32,151 bases of DNA from HyVt-337 sp964428895 (GTDB lineage: Bacteria; Planctomycetota; Phycisphaerae; SM23-33): positions 1-32,151 of the forward strand of contig CAYRZU010000037.1 in the NCBI GenBank assembly GCA_964428895.1, in the 5' to 3' direction. This document shows, piece after piece, positions 24,352 to 32,151 of this stretch (position 1 is the stretch's first letter; each line of letters opens with the position of its first letter). Position numbers and translations under genes: made by a program. The notes below the pieces were generated by a model. It had not been told where the DNA came from and did not search any database. It saw nothing but the letters and a program-made list of their open reading frames with translations.

Positions 24352-25194
24352 CTATTTTCTCCGCCGGCGCAGCACCGCCAGACCTCCCAGGCCCATCAGG
24401 CCTAGGGTGGTTGGCTCGGGGGTTACCTGAAGGTTGCCCCACCAGTTCCACATCGGGAAGCCCGTCAGCCCACCCGGTGGCAGCGGGGCTTGGGATGCGG
24501 TTTGGCCGTTCTCAAACCCGACAATGCTGACCACCTGGCTGGCGTCGAAGGCCGGGTTGGAAAAGAACAGCGGGGCCACCGACACCGTGCCGGTCGCCCG
24601 ATCCGTCGCCGAAGCCGGCCCCGGCGGGAACGGCGGAATGAAGTCGGCGATGGGGCCGACGCTGACGTCCCAGACCTGGTTCCAGACGATGGTGTTAGGC
24701 GCCACCGTGGTGCCGCACAGCCACGTCCAGATGCGGCCCGAGCCGTTGATGTCGATCAGGCCCAGGCCGATCGAGTTCATCAGCGTGCCCGAGGCCGCGA
24801 ACTGCGGGGCGACCATCGAGGCCGTCATCGTCTGGCCGCGAACGTCCGGATCGAGAGGGAAGACGAACTCCCAGGCGGCGGTATAGGGCTGGTTGTCCGT
24901 TTCGCCCCAGGCCATCACCAGGCCGGCGTCCTCGGCCTCTTCGCCACTGTCCCAGACATACAGCGGGTCGGGAATGTCAACGGGATCCAGGAACGGCTCG
25001 GAGTAGTCGCCCGCAGGCGGCACGAGGCCGGGGTTATCAAACAGGAAATCGTCCCACTCACCCGGAGTTACCGGATCAACCTGAAGCCAGTCATCCTGGT
25101 CAATCAAACTCATTTGTGGCGATGCCTGCGCCCACCCAACCGTCAGGGCCAACACCGCCAGTGCCGCTAAACTCATTTGAAGTGTCTTGCGCAT
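24352..25194 (-). CDS. Secreted PEP-CTERM protein without dockerin repeats
   Basis: 280 residues. The signal peptide is about residues 1-24 (SLAALAVLALTVGWAQA). The C-terminus is a PEP-CTERM sorting signal: TPEP, a short hydrophobic stretch LGLMGLGGLAVL, then RRRRK. The body is rich in Asp, Pro and Trp (DPLYVWDSGEEAEDAG, WTWLCGTTVAPN) and matches no domain I recognise. Unlike the three genes at 7570-11380 it has no EF-hand or dockerin segments. AGGTG lies close before the ATG at 25194. A promoter about 180 bp upstream gives it a long leader. Confidence 0.82.
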   Translation of the reverse strand: MRKTLQMSLAALAVLALTVGWAQASPQMSLIDQDDWLQVDPVTPGEWDDFLFDNPGLVPPAGDYSEPFLDPVDIPDPLYVWDSGEEAEDAGLVMAWGETDNQPYTAAWEFVFPLDPDVRGQTMTASMVAPQFAASGTLMNSIGLGLIDINGSGRIWTWLCGTTVAPNTIVWNQVWDVSVGPIADFIPPFPPGPASATDRATGTVSVAPLFFSNPAFDASQVVSIVGFENGQTASQAPLPPGGLTGFPMWNWWGNLQVTPEPTTLGLMGLGGLAVLRRRRK

Positions 25195-25374
25195 ACGTCA
25201 CCTATTCCCTTTCTGCGGCCAATTGCAGACGACGCGCGAGCAGCGTCGGCGGCCGCTCACTGAGTGTCCGACTCATCTTGAAGGGGGTCCAACGCTCCGT
25301 GACCCAACAGATCGAGAGGGTCCATCCTCACCGTACGAGGTGTACGGAAACAGATGTGCTGCTTCGCACATTCG

Positions 25375-25402
25375 ATGATACACCCGAATCGGGCCAACCC
25401 AA
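25375..25402 (-). promoter_or_regulatory. Predicted promoter of the 24352-25194 PEP-CTERM gene, with structured leader
   Basis: On the minus strand TTGGGT (25402-25397) is followed after 16 bases by TATCAT (25380-25375). The leader to the ATG at 25194 would be about 175 bases and contains a perfect small hairpin CCGTAC/GTACGG (25331-25347) and a GTGC/GCAC hairpin (25366-25379 region). No known riboswitch pattern was recognised. The rest of 25195-25495 shows no gene. Confidence 0.4.
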
Positions 25403-25495
25403 CTCCCGGGCCGGGGATTATGTGCGGAATTAGCGCCAAGTCAGGCCGTCGCCCCCAAGGTCGCTAAGGTTAACACCCCAAGGCCCCGGCTTTTG

Positions 25496-26569
25496 TCAGC
25501 CCTTCAGCCGCTCGCGGCGGAGCTGCTTGAGAACGGCAATCACGCGCTTGCGATCTGCGACGTGGGCGGTGATGGCGGGGTCCTTCGGTTGGTAGTCGCT
25601 CTCGGCGACGGTGGCCAGGACGCCGCGGAGGGTTGCGCCGTCGGCGAGGTGTTCGCGCAGCAGGCTGGATTCGTCGGCGTGGGCCAGGTAGCGGGTGAGT
25701 TGCTGTTCGTGGTCGGCCATCAGGGGGCCGCGCTTGAGTTCCACCAGGATGACCTCATTGGCCTTGGGGTCGAGGAAGACCAGGTCGACGATGTGGCGGT
25801 CTTTTTCGTCGGTGTAGATGTGATGCTGGCGGGCCAGCAGCTTGATCGGCTTCTTGAATAGCAGCTTGGGGTTTGCTTCGATGGCGTCCTCCAGATTCTT
25901 CTCGGTGTCGACGGATTCGTACTCAGCCGAGGTGACCTGGACCATCTGCTTGGCTTTGCGGGCGCCGATACCCCGCATTTCGCGGAGGTCGTCTTCGCTG
26001 GCGTTGATGATCGCACGCACGCTGCCGAACTGTTGCAGGAGGTCGCGGGCCATCACCATGCCTGCCCCGGGTAGCATCTCAATGACGCGCCGTTGCAGGT
26101 CGTCGAGGGTGGTGGCCTTGCGCTTGGGAATCAGCGAGATCTCCGGGATGCCGATTTGCTCCTGCCGGGCCATCATCGCGATCAGTTCGACGGTCTCTTC
26201 GACCTCGGCCGTCGCCAGCACGCTCATGCCGTACAGCAACATCATCGATGACAGCGCCCCGCGCACGGCCGCCGGCGTCATCATGCTGTACTCGTAGTTG
26301 ACCTTGCCCTCCACCATCAGCACCGGCACGTCGAGCCGCTGGCGCAGGTAGATGGCGCTGGTGAAGAGCGTCTTCTCCATGATGCCCTTGAGAAATCCGC
26401 CGCCGGTTCGCCGTTCGACCGCCACGCGCTTGGAAAGCACGTAGCGGTCGACATTACCTTCATCTTCCGTGATCGGCACGATCTCAATGCCTAGCTCGGC
26501 CAGGCCAAGGGCAACCTTGCCACGTGGCTTGGTGGCCCCGACCACCACACCCGAAAGATCCACGCTCAT
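25496..26569 (-). CDS. ERCC4-like (XPF-type) domain + helix-hairpin-helix + NucS-like endonuclease fusion
   Basis: 357-residue predicted DNA-repair nuclease. Residues about 30-145 follow the ERCC4/XPF nuclease fold: VDRYVLSKRVAVERRTGGGF, then LRQRLDVPVLMVEG. In XPF the motif is ERKxxxD; here it is E52-R-R with Gly58 in place of the aspartate, so this site looks degenerate. Residues 165-210 carry two HhH hairpins (PGAG 167-170, RGIG 199-202) as in XPF/Mus81. Residues 225-300 resemble the NucS/DUF91 PD-(D/E)XK domain: IVDLVFLD (Asp262), VELKRG (Glu277-x-Lys279), then EQQLTRYL (Gln290, Tyr294), all apparently intact. The predicted role is cutting mismatched or branched DNA with the C-terminal domain, guided by the others. 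AAGGAG lies 6 bases before the ATG. It is the last gene of a four-gene operon. Confidence 0.8.
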   Translation of the reverse strand: MSVDLSGVVVGATKPRGKVALGLAELGIEIVPITEDEGNVDRYVLSKRVAVERRTGGGFLKGIMEKTLFTSAIYLRQRLDVPVLMVEGKVNYEYSMMTPAAVRGALSSMMLLYGMSVLATAEVEETVELIAMMARQEQIGIPEISLIPKRKATTLDDLQRRVIEMLPGAGMVMARDLLQQFGSVRAIINASEDDLREMRGIGARKAKQMVQVTSAEYESVDTEKNLEDAIEANPKLLFKKPIKLLARQHHIYTDEKDRHIVDLVFLDPKANEVILVELKRGPLMADHEQQLTRYLAHADESSLLREHLADGATLRGVLATVAESDYQPKDPAITAHVADRKRVIAVLKQLRRERLKG

Positions 26570-26585
26570 CCAATGCTCCTTGCGC

Positions 26586-28397
26586 TCACGGCCGCAGGCG
26601 ATCCAGTAGATCGAATTCTTTCAGCGCCGCAACGATGTGATACGTTCCCAGCCGCCGGCTGGGAGGGCGATTCAGTTCTCCGTTGCCGTAGCGCGACAGC
26701 TCCTCGTGATCCCACAGGCCGTCCGCCTTCTGGTTGGCCCGCAGCCAGGGAACCGTCCGCAGCAATTGCACCTTGGCAAACCGCAGCGCCGGCGATTCAT
26801 CGATGGCCTCGGCCGCTCGTGTGCCCCGCGTCACCTCGTTGATGAACCGGAACATCCCGGCCGGGAAGCCCTGGTCCCACACCCCCAGCGAGGTCTGATA
26901 CAGATGACACTGGAACAGCGCGTTGAAGGCTGCGCTCGTGCCCGGGTAGCCAGGCAGTTGCGCCAGGGCCCGATTGGTCTTGGCCCAGCAATCGGCGTTC
27001 TGCCAATAGGCGCCGATGACGGCGTAGTGATCGTGGGCGCCGATCTGCTGCCATGCGTACGGCGGTTGACCGTTGGTGTCGGCCAAGTCAGGCCGATGCT
27101 CGCCGGTCAGGCAGGCGTCGCCGGCCAGCAGGTGCAGGTCGTCGGCGTCACGGGCAAAGCCGTATCGCAGCGCCTTCAGTGCAATGGGGTCTTCCTTGGC
27201 AGCCCGGTTGAAGTCAAGCGCGCCCTTGCCGGGCTGGCTGAGGGTCTTATCGATGTTCAGCCAACCCCAACAGGCGCAGAAGTAGCCGAACATGCCGTGA
27301 AGCTGCAGCGCCGAGTTGGCGTAGGCCTTCACGCGATCGTGGTCGGCGTATCCGCACGCGCACAAGGCCATGGCGGCGGTCGCGGACGGGTGCACCATGG
27401 TGTCGCACCCGGCGTGGAAGTTCCGCCCGCACTGCGGGATTACCTGTTGATGTGGCTCGCAGCGGTAGAGATCGTGCTCCGCATCGGTGAAACCCATCAC
27501 CATGAAGCAGGCTTCCCTTTCGCCGGCCACCGGCTCCTTGGCCCGCTTGAGATTCCATTGCCGCACGTGCTCGTCGGTCAACATCCAGCAGCCGGGACGG
27601 CCGTCCGGCTGGGGACGGTCGAGCAACCACTGCGCCGCCCTCTCAACGCGATCATCTTCTGGCCCCACGCCGACCGAGCTGGCCCGCAAGACGCCGACTG
27701 CCGTCGTCACCGGCGATGGCCCCCACGAGCCGTCCGCCTGCTGGCCGGCGAAGATCTCCTCTTCCAACTCCTGCCGTAGCGCGTCGTCGCCGGGGGCCGG
27801 CTGGACCAAGACCTCATTCCGCGTCTTCCAGCCGACCCAATCGTCGCCCGCCGCCAGCCCGGCCAGTGGATCGCCCTCGAAGGGCTCGGCGCAGACCAGC
27901 TCTTCCAGTTCGCCCAGGCGCTGGGCCGTCCACTGCTCGTAGTCAAACCCTTGGACGAGATGTCGCACGATGGCGGCCGGCTGCCCGCGCGACGGCGGCT
28001 GCAACTCATCAATCACGCGCGGGCCGAGAAGGTCCGCCTCGTGCTCTTCCACGCGGATCGGAATGAGATGGCGCCCATCCTCACCTCCCATGATCATGCC
28101 GAACAGTCGCTCTTTGTCCGGCAGCGCCGCCCGCACGTCATCGGGCAGTGTGATCACCGTCAGCCCGCCCTTGGGGATCGGCACGCCGCCGGGAACTTCG
28201 TCGAGTTCGATGCGATCGCCTCGTAACTGAAAACCTATGGCCGTCCCTGCCGGCCAAGCCGAATGGATCTGCACCGCTACCTTGCCGCCTTTAATGACGA
28301 CCGGCTGCAACGGTTGGGCGTCCTCCCTGGGCAGTGCCTTGCCCATCAGTCCGCGCCACAGCTCTGTGGCCAAGGGATTGGTCTTCGTCTCTGACAT
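26586..28397 (-). CDS. Alpha/alpha-toroid (terpenoid cyclase/prenyltransferase-like fold) protein, unknown function
   Basis: 603 residues, no signal peptide, so probably cytoplasmic. The N-terminal 130 residues look beta-rich. From about residue 215 the sequence shows toroid-type repeats: QQADGSWGPSPVTTAVGVL resembles a QW-type repeat, and ATAAMALCACGYADHDRVKAYA, NADCWAKTNRALAQLPGY and the C-terminal KADGLWDHEELSRYGNGEL followed by GTYHIVAALKEF resemble helix pairs of such folds. I do not see the DxDD motif of squalene-hopene cyclases or a clear catalytic set, so enzyme activity is uncertain. AAAGGA lies 9 bases before the ATG. It sits 25 bases after the lipoprotein gene and 16 bases before the nuclease gene. 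Confidence 0.6.
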   Translation of the reverse strand: MSETKTNPLATELWRGLMGKALPREDAQPLQPVVIKGGKVAVQIHSAWPAGTAIGFQLRGDRIELDEVPGGVPIPKGGLTVITLPDDVRAALPDKERLFGMIMGGEDGRHLIPIRVEEHEADLLGPRVIDELQPPSRGQPAAIVRHLVQGFDYEQWTAQRLGELEELVCAEPFEGDPLAGLAAGDDWVGWKTRNEVLVQPAPGDDALRQELEEEIFAGQQADGSWGPSPVTTAVGVLRASSVGVGPEDDRVERAAQWLLDRPQPDGRPGCWMLTDEHVRQWNLKRAKEPVAGEREACFMVMGFTDAEHDLYRCEPHQQVIPQCGRNFHAGCDTMVHPSATAAMALCACGYADHDRVKAYANSALQLHGMFGYFCACWGWLNIDKTLSQPGKGALDFNRAAKEDPIALKALRYGFARDADDLHLLAGDACLTGEHRPDLADTNGQPPYAWQQIGAHDHYAVIGAYWQNADCWAKTNRALAQLPGYPGTSAAFNALFQCHLYQTSLGVWDQGFPAGMFRFINEVTRGTRAAEAIDESPALRFAKVQLLRTVPWLRANQKADGLWDHEELSRYGNGELNRPPSRRLGTYHIVAALKEFDLLDRLRP

Positions 28398-28422
28398 AAC
28401 GGATCGTCCTTTCCGCGGTAGC

Positions 28423-31101
28423 TTAGTCCTCGGCGATCACGGCCGGGTCGATCATGCTGTCGGTAACGAGCTTGACGAACTGGCCGTGGTATCCCCAGAA
28501 GTTCTCGCCGGCGTCGTTGCGAGTCATGCAGATGATCAGCTCGTTGGTCGGATCGATCCAGGTGGTCGCGGCCGAGGCGGCGCCGTGGGTGAAGGCCTCA
28601 GCGCTGAGACCGGGCGTTTCCACCCAGGTCATGCCCACGCCGTACTTGGTGCCGGACTCGCCATCGACCAACGCGACCGGGCGGGGCAGCATTTGCTCGA
28701 AGGTCTCTTCAGAGAAGAACCGCATATGGCCATAGGCGCCCTTGTTCAGCAGCATCTGGGCAATTCGAGCCATGTCCAGCGGCACGGAGTCGGCGTCCCC
28801 GGAGGCGCCGCTGACGCTGGTATGTTCGCAGCCAAGCGGATCGAGCAGGTGGTCCTTGTAGAACTGCGGGAGCGTTTCGCCGGAGATACCTTCCAGCGCT
28901 TTGGTCGTCAGCTCCATGCCGGTACCGTTATAGCGGTACTCGGCCCCGACGTTCAGCTGGGGCAACAAGATGGCGATCCGCTCTTCCATGTCGTTGACAC
29001 GGTTGCCGAAGTGCCAATCGAAATCGTCGGAGTGGTTGTACAGCCGGCGAATGGTCAGCGGCTGGTTGGTTTCGATCCCCGCCAGTGCAGGCAGGTAATC
29101 CTGGATGGGATCGTCCAGGCTCATCAGGCCTTGGTCGACCAACATCATGATCAGTGTGGCGGACATCATCTTGGTGGTCGAAGCCATCCAGCTTGGGGTC
29201 ACGACCGTCATAGCCTGGCCATCGCGCCAGCCGTAGGCCTTGTGCAGCACGATCACGCCGCGGCGGACGATGCAGACGGCGAAGGCCTCATCCGTGTCGC
29301 CGGCCCATTCGGTCAGCAGCGCGTCGAGGTTCTCGACGGTATCGGGCTTCATGCCCGCTTCAGCCAGCGTGCCGGTGTGGACTACCGTGGCCGGCGAACC
29401 TTCGATGGGGCGCGGGCAGACGAACGGCTCGGGCCAGCGGGTGTCCCAGCCGTAGAGCTTGCGCTTCAGCTCCAACCACCAGGCGGCATCCAGGCGATCC
29501 GGCTGGCCGTAGAAGTCGTTGGGCTCGGCGTCGGCGGGCGTGACCTGCAGGCCGGCCATGAGGATCGCCCCTTCCGGCTTGTCGATGACGGCGTCGACCA
29601 GCTTGCGTTTGATGAAGAAGTCGATCGCTTCGCTCTGGATGGCCGCGGCCTCGGGCGAGCAGGCGAACCACTCCGTTACCGGGGCATTGGCGTCCCCGGA
29701 CCAGCTCCACGCCGAGTCCTCGGGCATGCGACACAGCGTGACGAATCGCCTGAACGGCCGCCCGGTCGCGGGCTGTACCTCCACCACGGCGCCGTATCGG
29801 CCGGGGCGGGCCGCTTCGGTGACCTCGTTGTAGTCTGGGTCGTAAAAGGTCGTGGTCAGTTCGTAGGGCCCGATGATGGCCTCGATCAGCTCGGGGTTCT
29901 CGAAGTCGCATTCCGGGAAGTCCGAGTCGAAGAGGCAGTACTGGCCGAACTTCACATCGGCGAACAGGACCGTCTCGGCCATTCGCCGCACGGGGTCGGG
30001 CAGGTTGGCGACGTCGAGCGGCTTGCCGTCGACAAACACCGAGACCTCGTCGAAGGGCCGCTTCCACATTGGCGATTTGAAGGACATCTCTGCGACCGGC
30101 CAGCCGCCGTCTTTCGACGTCAGCGTGCCGGTGGCCCGGACGTCCGAACCGACGCGGACTTCGGCGATCTTGCCGGCCAGTTCGGAGGCACCTTCCACGG
30201 TGACATCCACGCGTCGCAGATCATCGCCGGCGCTGACGGCCCCGAGGTGCGGGGGGCTGGCGTGGTCCGAAAGGCGCACGATGTGCGAGCGTTTGGTATC
30301 GGCGCTGGTGCCCATGGCCGGGTGCCACATCGCCCCGCCCTGCTCCAAGTCGCCCGTGACCTTCAAATCGCAATCAACGAACGCGATCTGGAAACCGAAC
30401 TCGTCCCCTTTCTTGCCGGTCAGACCCACTAGCTCCCACGGCACGAGCACGTCCAGCGATACGCCGCCATCGACGGCCCGCCGCGCAATGCGAATGTCTG
30501 GTTGGCCGCTTTGAGCGTCGACGGCGCGGAACGGCGAGGGCGTTTCCTCACGGTCGGTCAAGGTCGCGTCGACGCTGACCAGCACGCGCGGCGCCGAGGC
30601 CTGGTACTTGGCCAGCTTCACGTCCGACAGATTCGGCGCAATGGCGATGCGAGTGAACGCCTCCCCTCCGCGCTCGGGGATCACGTACAGAATCGCCACG
30701 TCGGCCTTGTTGGCCCAGAGCGTTTCATCATCCGTCGCCGGCAGCAACTGATCGTCACCTACGGCGATCCGCATCACCAACCCCTGGTCGGTCCAGCCCA
30801 GGCGGAAGGTCGGGTCGAACTCCGCCGGCCCCTTCAGGTCGCCGCCGCCGAAACGCATGTGGGTCAGCCAGCTAACGCGAAAGCCCTGGTCGCCCCAGTC
30901 GGGGGCGTTGCCATCGACCGTGATGCCGTCCAGCTTGGGGATGTCGAAGATCGGCTCGCCGTCGGCCGTCTCGGCAGCCGTCGCCATCGGCGCTCCCGGC
31001 GCCTCGGCCTGCTTCTCATCCGAGTCGCCATCCCCGCAGCCGCTCGCGCTCAGGAGGCCTGCGGCGAGCCCTATCAGCATGATTCGTTGCAGCGTATTCA
31101 T
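28423..31101 (-). CDS. Lipoprotein with CBM9-like N-terminal region and beta-lactamase-fold serine hydrolase domain
   Basis: 892 residues. A lipobox ends in SGC with Cys22 as the lipidated residue. Residues about 50-260 (FDIPKLDGITVDGNAPDWGD, FRLGWTDQGLVMRIAVGDD, DVLVPWELVGL) follow the CBM9/DOMON-like sugar-binding pattern. After an unassigned middle part, residues about 600-885 are a class-C-beta-lactamase/transpeptidase fold: the SxxK motif S641-T-T-K644, the second motif as YNG at 724-726, and HGA near the end as the third motif. Such hydrolases act on peptidoglycan peptides or esters rather than antibiotics in most bacteria, so resistance should not be assumed. The start overlaps the upstream stop as ATGA, with AAAGGA 8 bases before. 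Confidence 0.75.
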   Translation of the reverse strand: MNTLQRIMLIGLAAGLLSASGCGDGDSDEKQAEAPGAPMATAAETADGEPIFDIPKLDGITVDGNAPDWGDQGFRVSWLTHMRFGGGDLKGPAEFDPTFRLGWTDQGLVMRIAVGDDQLLPATDDETLWANKADVAILYVIPERGGEAFTRIAIAPNLSDVKLAKYQASAPRVLVSVDATLTDREETPSPFRAVDAQSGQPDIRIARRAVDGGVSLDVLVPWELVGLTGKKGDEFGFQIAFVDCDLKVTGDLEQGGAMWHPAMGTSADTKRSHIVRLSDHASPPHLGAVSAGDDLRRVDVTVEGASELAGKIAEVRVGSDVRATGTLTSKDGGWPVAEMSFKSPMWKRPFDEVSVFVDGKPLDVANLPDPVRRMAETVLFADVKFGQYCLFDSDFPECDFENPELIEAIIGPYELTTTFYDPDYNEVTEAARPGRYGAVVEVQPATGRPFRRFVTLCRMPEDSAWSWSGDANAPVTEWFACSPEAAAIQSEAIDFFIKRKLVDAVIDKPEGAILMAGLQVTPADAEPNDFYGQPDRLDAAWWLELKRKLYGWDTRWPEPFVCPRPIEGSPATVVHTGTLAEAGMKPDTVENLDALLTEWAGDTDEAFAVCIVRRGVIVLHKAYGWRDGQAMTVVTPSWMASTTKMMSATLIMMLVDQGLMSLDDPIQDYLPALAGIETNQPLTIRRLYNHSDDFDWHFGNRVNDMEERIAILLPQLNVGAEYRYNGTGMELTTKALEGISGETLPQFYKDHLLDPLGCEHTSVSGASGDADSVPLDMARIAQMLLNKGAYGHMRFFSEETFEQMLPRPVALVDGESGTKYGVGMTWVETPGLSAEAFTHGAASAATTWIDPTNELIICMTRNDAGENFWGYHGQFVKLVTDSMIDPAVIAED

Positions 31102-32060
31102 CGTGTGGGTCCTTTCAGCTCAGCGGGGATGTCCCCGAAGGTTTCGATCCATACATCCTGCAACCGGATAGTCGGCCCGACCGTCACGTGATGCGGCGGG
31201 CCCTGTGGCAGCCTGAATTGCTCGCCCGTCCAATACGGCATCGCGACCCGATAGATTCTGTCCGGATCGATGTCGTCAACCTCAAAGGCGGGCCAGGCGG
31301 TCATGATCTTCTTAGCGATCCAATCGTTGCGGGCGTCAATGAGTTCGGCACCGGTCAGTTCGGTGATCCACGTTGGCTCGCCCACCCGGGCCGTCGCCAT
31401 GTCCGCCAGCGTAAACGACTGGGGATCGAACGGCAGCGGATCGTCATCGGCGGCGCCCCAGAGGATGACGTACTCGGCGCCGGTCGCGCGTCGCCACGCC
31501 CGCGCGTGCGCTCCCAGCAGGGACCGGGCCGAGGCCATCTCGATTGGCACGTGCACGTCGGCGCCGGGCAGTTCGTGCCATCGCCAATCGTGGGTGAACT
31601 GCATGGCCCGCCGCATGCGACCGTCCAGGCCCTGGACGATCAGGTCCGACTGATTGACGCGCACCTGGGTGCTCGAGCCGGTCATCACCCGGTGGCTGGC
31701 CATCCATTCCTCGGCCTTGTCGCCGCGTTCGCCCGTGGCGACCCAGAAGATCAGCCGTCGCGGATTCAGCGGGTTGAAATGGTGCAGACGAATACCCGCC
31801 CCATCGAGGCTGACGGCCTCTCTCTTGCCGACGGCGAGCGTATTGTCCGAAAGCGTCAGGCGGAACCGGTCGATCATCCGCGCCACCAGGGCGTTGTCCT
31901 CGGCCGTGCCGAACAGGATTAGATTGAAGTGCGTCAGATCCTCGTCCGTCACATCCCGGTCGGCTTTGACGGGAATTCGCCCGACGTCCATGACGTGGTC
32001 GTTCGGCCTGATGCCGGCGCCGCCGAAGAGCGACTGTTTATGGGCCACGCGGCGGAGCAT
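31098..32060 (-). CDS. Unidentified protein, apparently lacking its N-terminal part
   Basis: 320 residues from the ATG at 32060, which has GGAG sites close upstream. I cannot name the family. The reading frame stays open a further 16 codons upstream and encodes RRTIVYGTQGGPERTE, which reads as the natural continuation of the conserved sequence, but contains no ATG, GTG or TTG and ends at a TGA (32111-32109). The sequence around DEDLTHFNLILFGTAEDNALVARM looks like the C-terminal part of a larger exported hydrolase-type protein, so the gene may be broken by a frameshift, a nonsense change or an assembly error near 32110. Its stop overlaps the lipoprotein start (ATGA), so it belongs to the operon. 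Confidence 0.55.
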   Translation of the reverse strand: MLRRVAHKQSLFGGAGIRPNDHVMDVGRIPVKADRDVTDEDLTHFNLILFGTAEDNALVARMIDRFRLTLSDNTLAVGKREAVSLDGAGIRLHHFNPLNPRRLIFWVATGERGDKAEEWMASHRVMTGSSTQVRVNQSDLIVQGLDGRMRRAMQFTHDWRWHELPGADVHVPIEMASARSLLGAHARAWRRATGAEYVILWGAADDDPLPFDPQSFTLADMATARVGEPTWITELTGAELIDARNDWIAKKIMTAWPAFEVDDIDPDRIYRVAMPYWTGEQFRLPQGPPHHVTVGPTIRLQDVWIETFGDIPAELKGPTR

Positions 32061-32151
32061 CTCCGTGCGCTCCGGCCCGCCCTGCGTGCCGTAGACGATT
32101 GTACGTCGTCAGCGACAATGGTAATCCGTGGGCGTTGAACTAAGTCACGGA

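Noticed and set aside
25448..25485. Direct repeat of CCCCAAGG downstream of the nuclease gene
   Set aside because: Only 8 bases, with two copies in a short GC-rich gap; no array or mobile-element structure is associated.
28237..30432. 731-residue plus-strand open frame
   Set aside because: It lies opposite the lipoprotein and toroid genes, which have a lipobox, catalytic motifs and ribosome sites. The plus frame has low-complexity Gly/Val/Ala/His composition and no recognisable domain.
32109..32111. TGA read as selenocysteine in the truncated gene
   Set aside because: No SECIS-like hairpin is seen, a second in-frame TGA lies 12 codons upstream, and the sequence between them does not continue the conserved pattern. 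Gene damage or assembly error is simpler.
1..32151. CRISPR array, insertion sequence, prophage, tRNA or rRNA
   Set aside because: No regularly spaced repeats, transposase or integrase motifs, or cloverleaf-like sequences were found when reading either strand.

Overview
The window is GC-rich and gene-dense, with short intergenic gaps. It looks like a piece of a planctomycete-type genome (Planctomycetota, probably near the Phycisphaerae). This rests on families rather than a marker gene: four PEP-CTERM proteins (three also carrying EF-hand/dockerin repeats), a B12-dependent ribonucleotide reductase, a DUF1570 metalloprotease, tandem DUF6498 membrane proteins, a C45 acyltransferase-like protein and a lysine/alanine histone-H1-like tail. 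A run of exactly 100 N (2414-2513) marks a scaffold join, so this is a draft or metagenome assembly.

Layout. 1-1852 (-): nrdJ, cut by the left edge, with two well-spaced NrdR boxes upstream. 2701-4266 (-): folC with a histone-like N-terminal tail and a strong promoter that implies a nearly leaderless mRNA. 4915-7347 (+): a GH95-like six-hairpin glycosidase flanked by palindromic repeats. 7570-11380 (+): three secreted PEP-CTERM proteins with EF-hand/dockerin tails, each followed by a hairpin. 11447-12347 (-): a membrane protein and a winged-helix regulator. 12555-15788 (+): a probable operon of an Nramp-related transporter, a nitroreductase, a two-helix membrane protein and a SnoaL/NTF2-like protein.

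15805-21348 (-): a HEAT-like secreted protein, two DUF6498 paralogues and an Old Yellow Enzyme joined by ATGA overlaps, then a lipoprotein. 21407-24261 (+): a C45-type enzyme and a DUF1570 metalloprotease. 24352-25194 (-): another PEP-CTERM protein. 25496-32060 (-): a tight four-gene operon of an unidentified 5'-truncated protein, a CBM9-like/beta-lactamase-fold lipoprotein, an alpha/alpha-toroid protein and a nuclease-like protein that joins a degenerate XPF/ERCC4 domain, helix-hairpin-helix motifs and a NucS-like endonuclease domain.

The strongest candidate for something undescribed is the ERCC4-HhH-NucS-like protein and its operon. Next come the histone-tailed FolC, the modular EF-hand/dockerin/PEP-CTERM trio, and a 28-bp repeat lying exactly the same distance upstream of two unrelated genes. 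I saw no tRNA, rRNA, CRISPR array, transposase or phage gene. All family calls come from reading motifs, without database searches.
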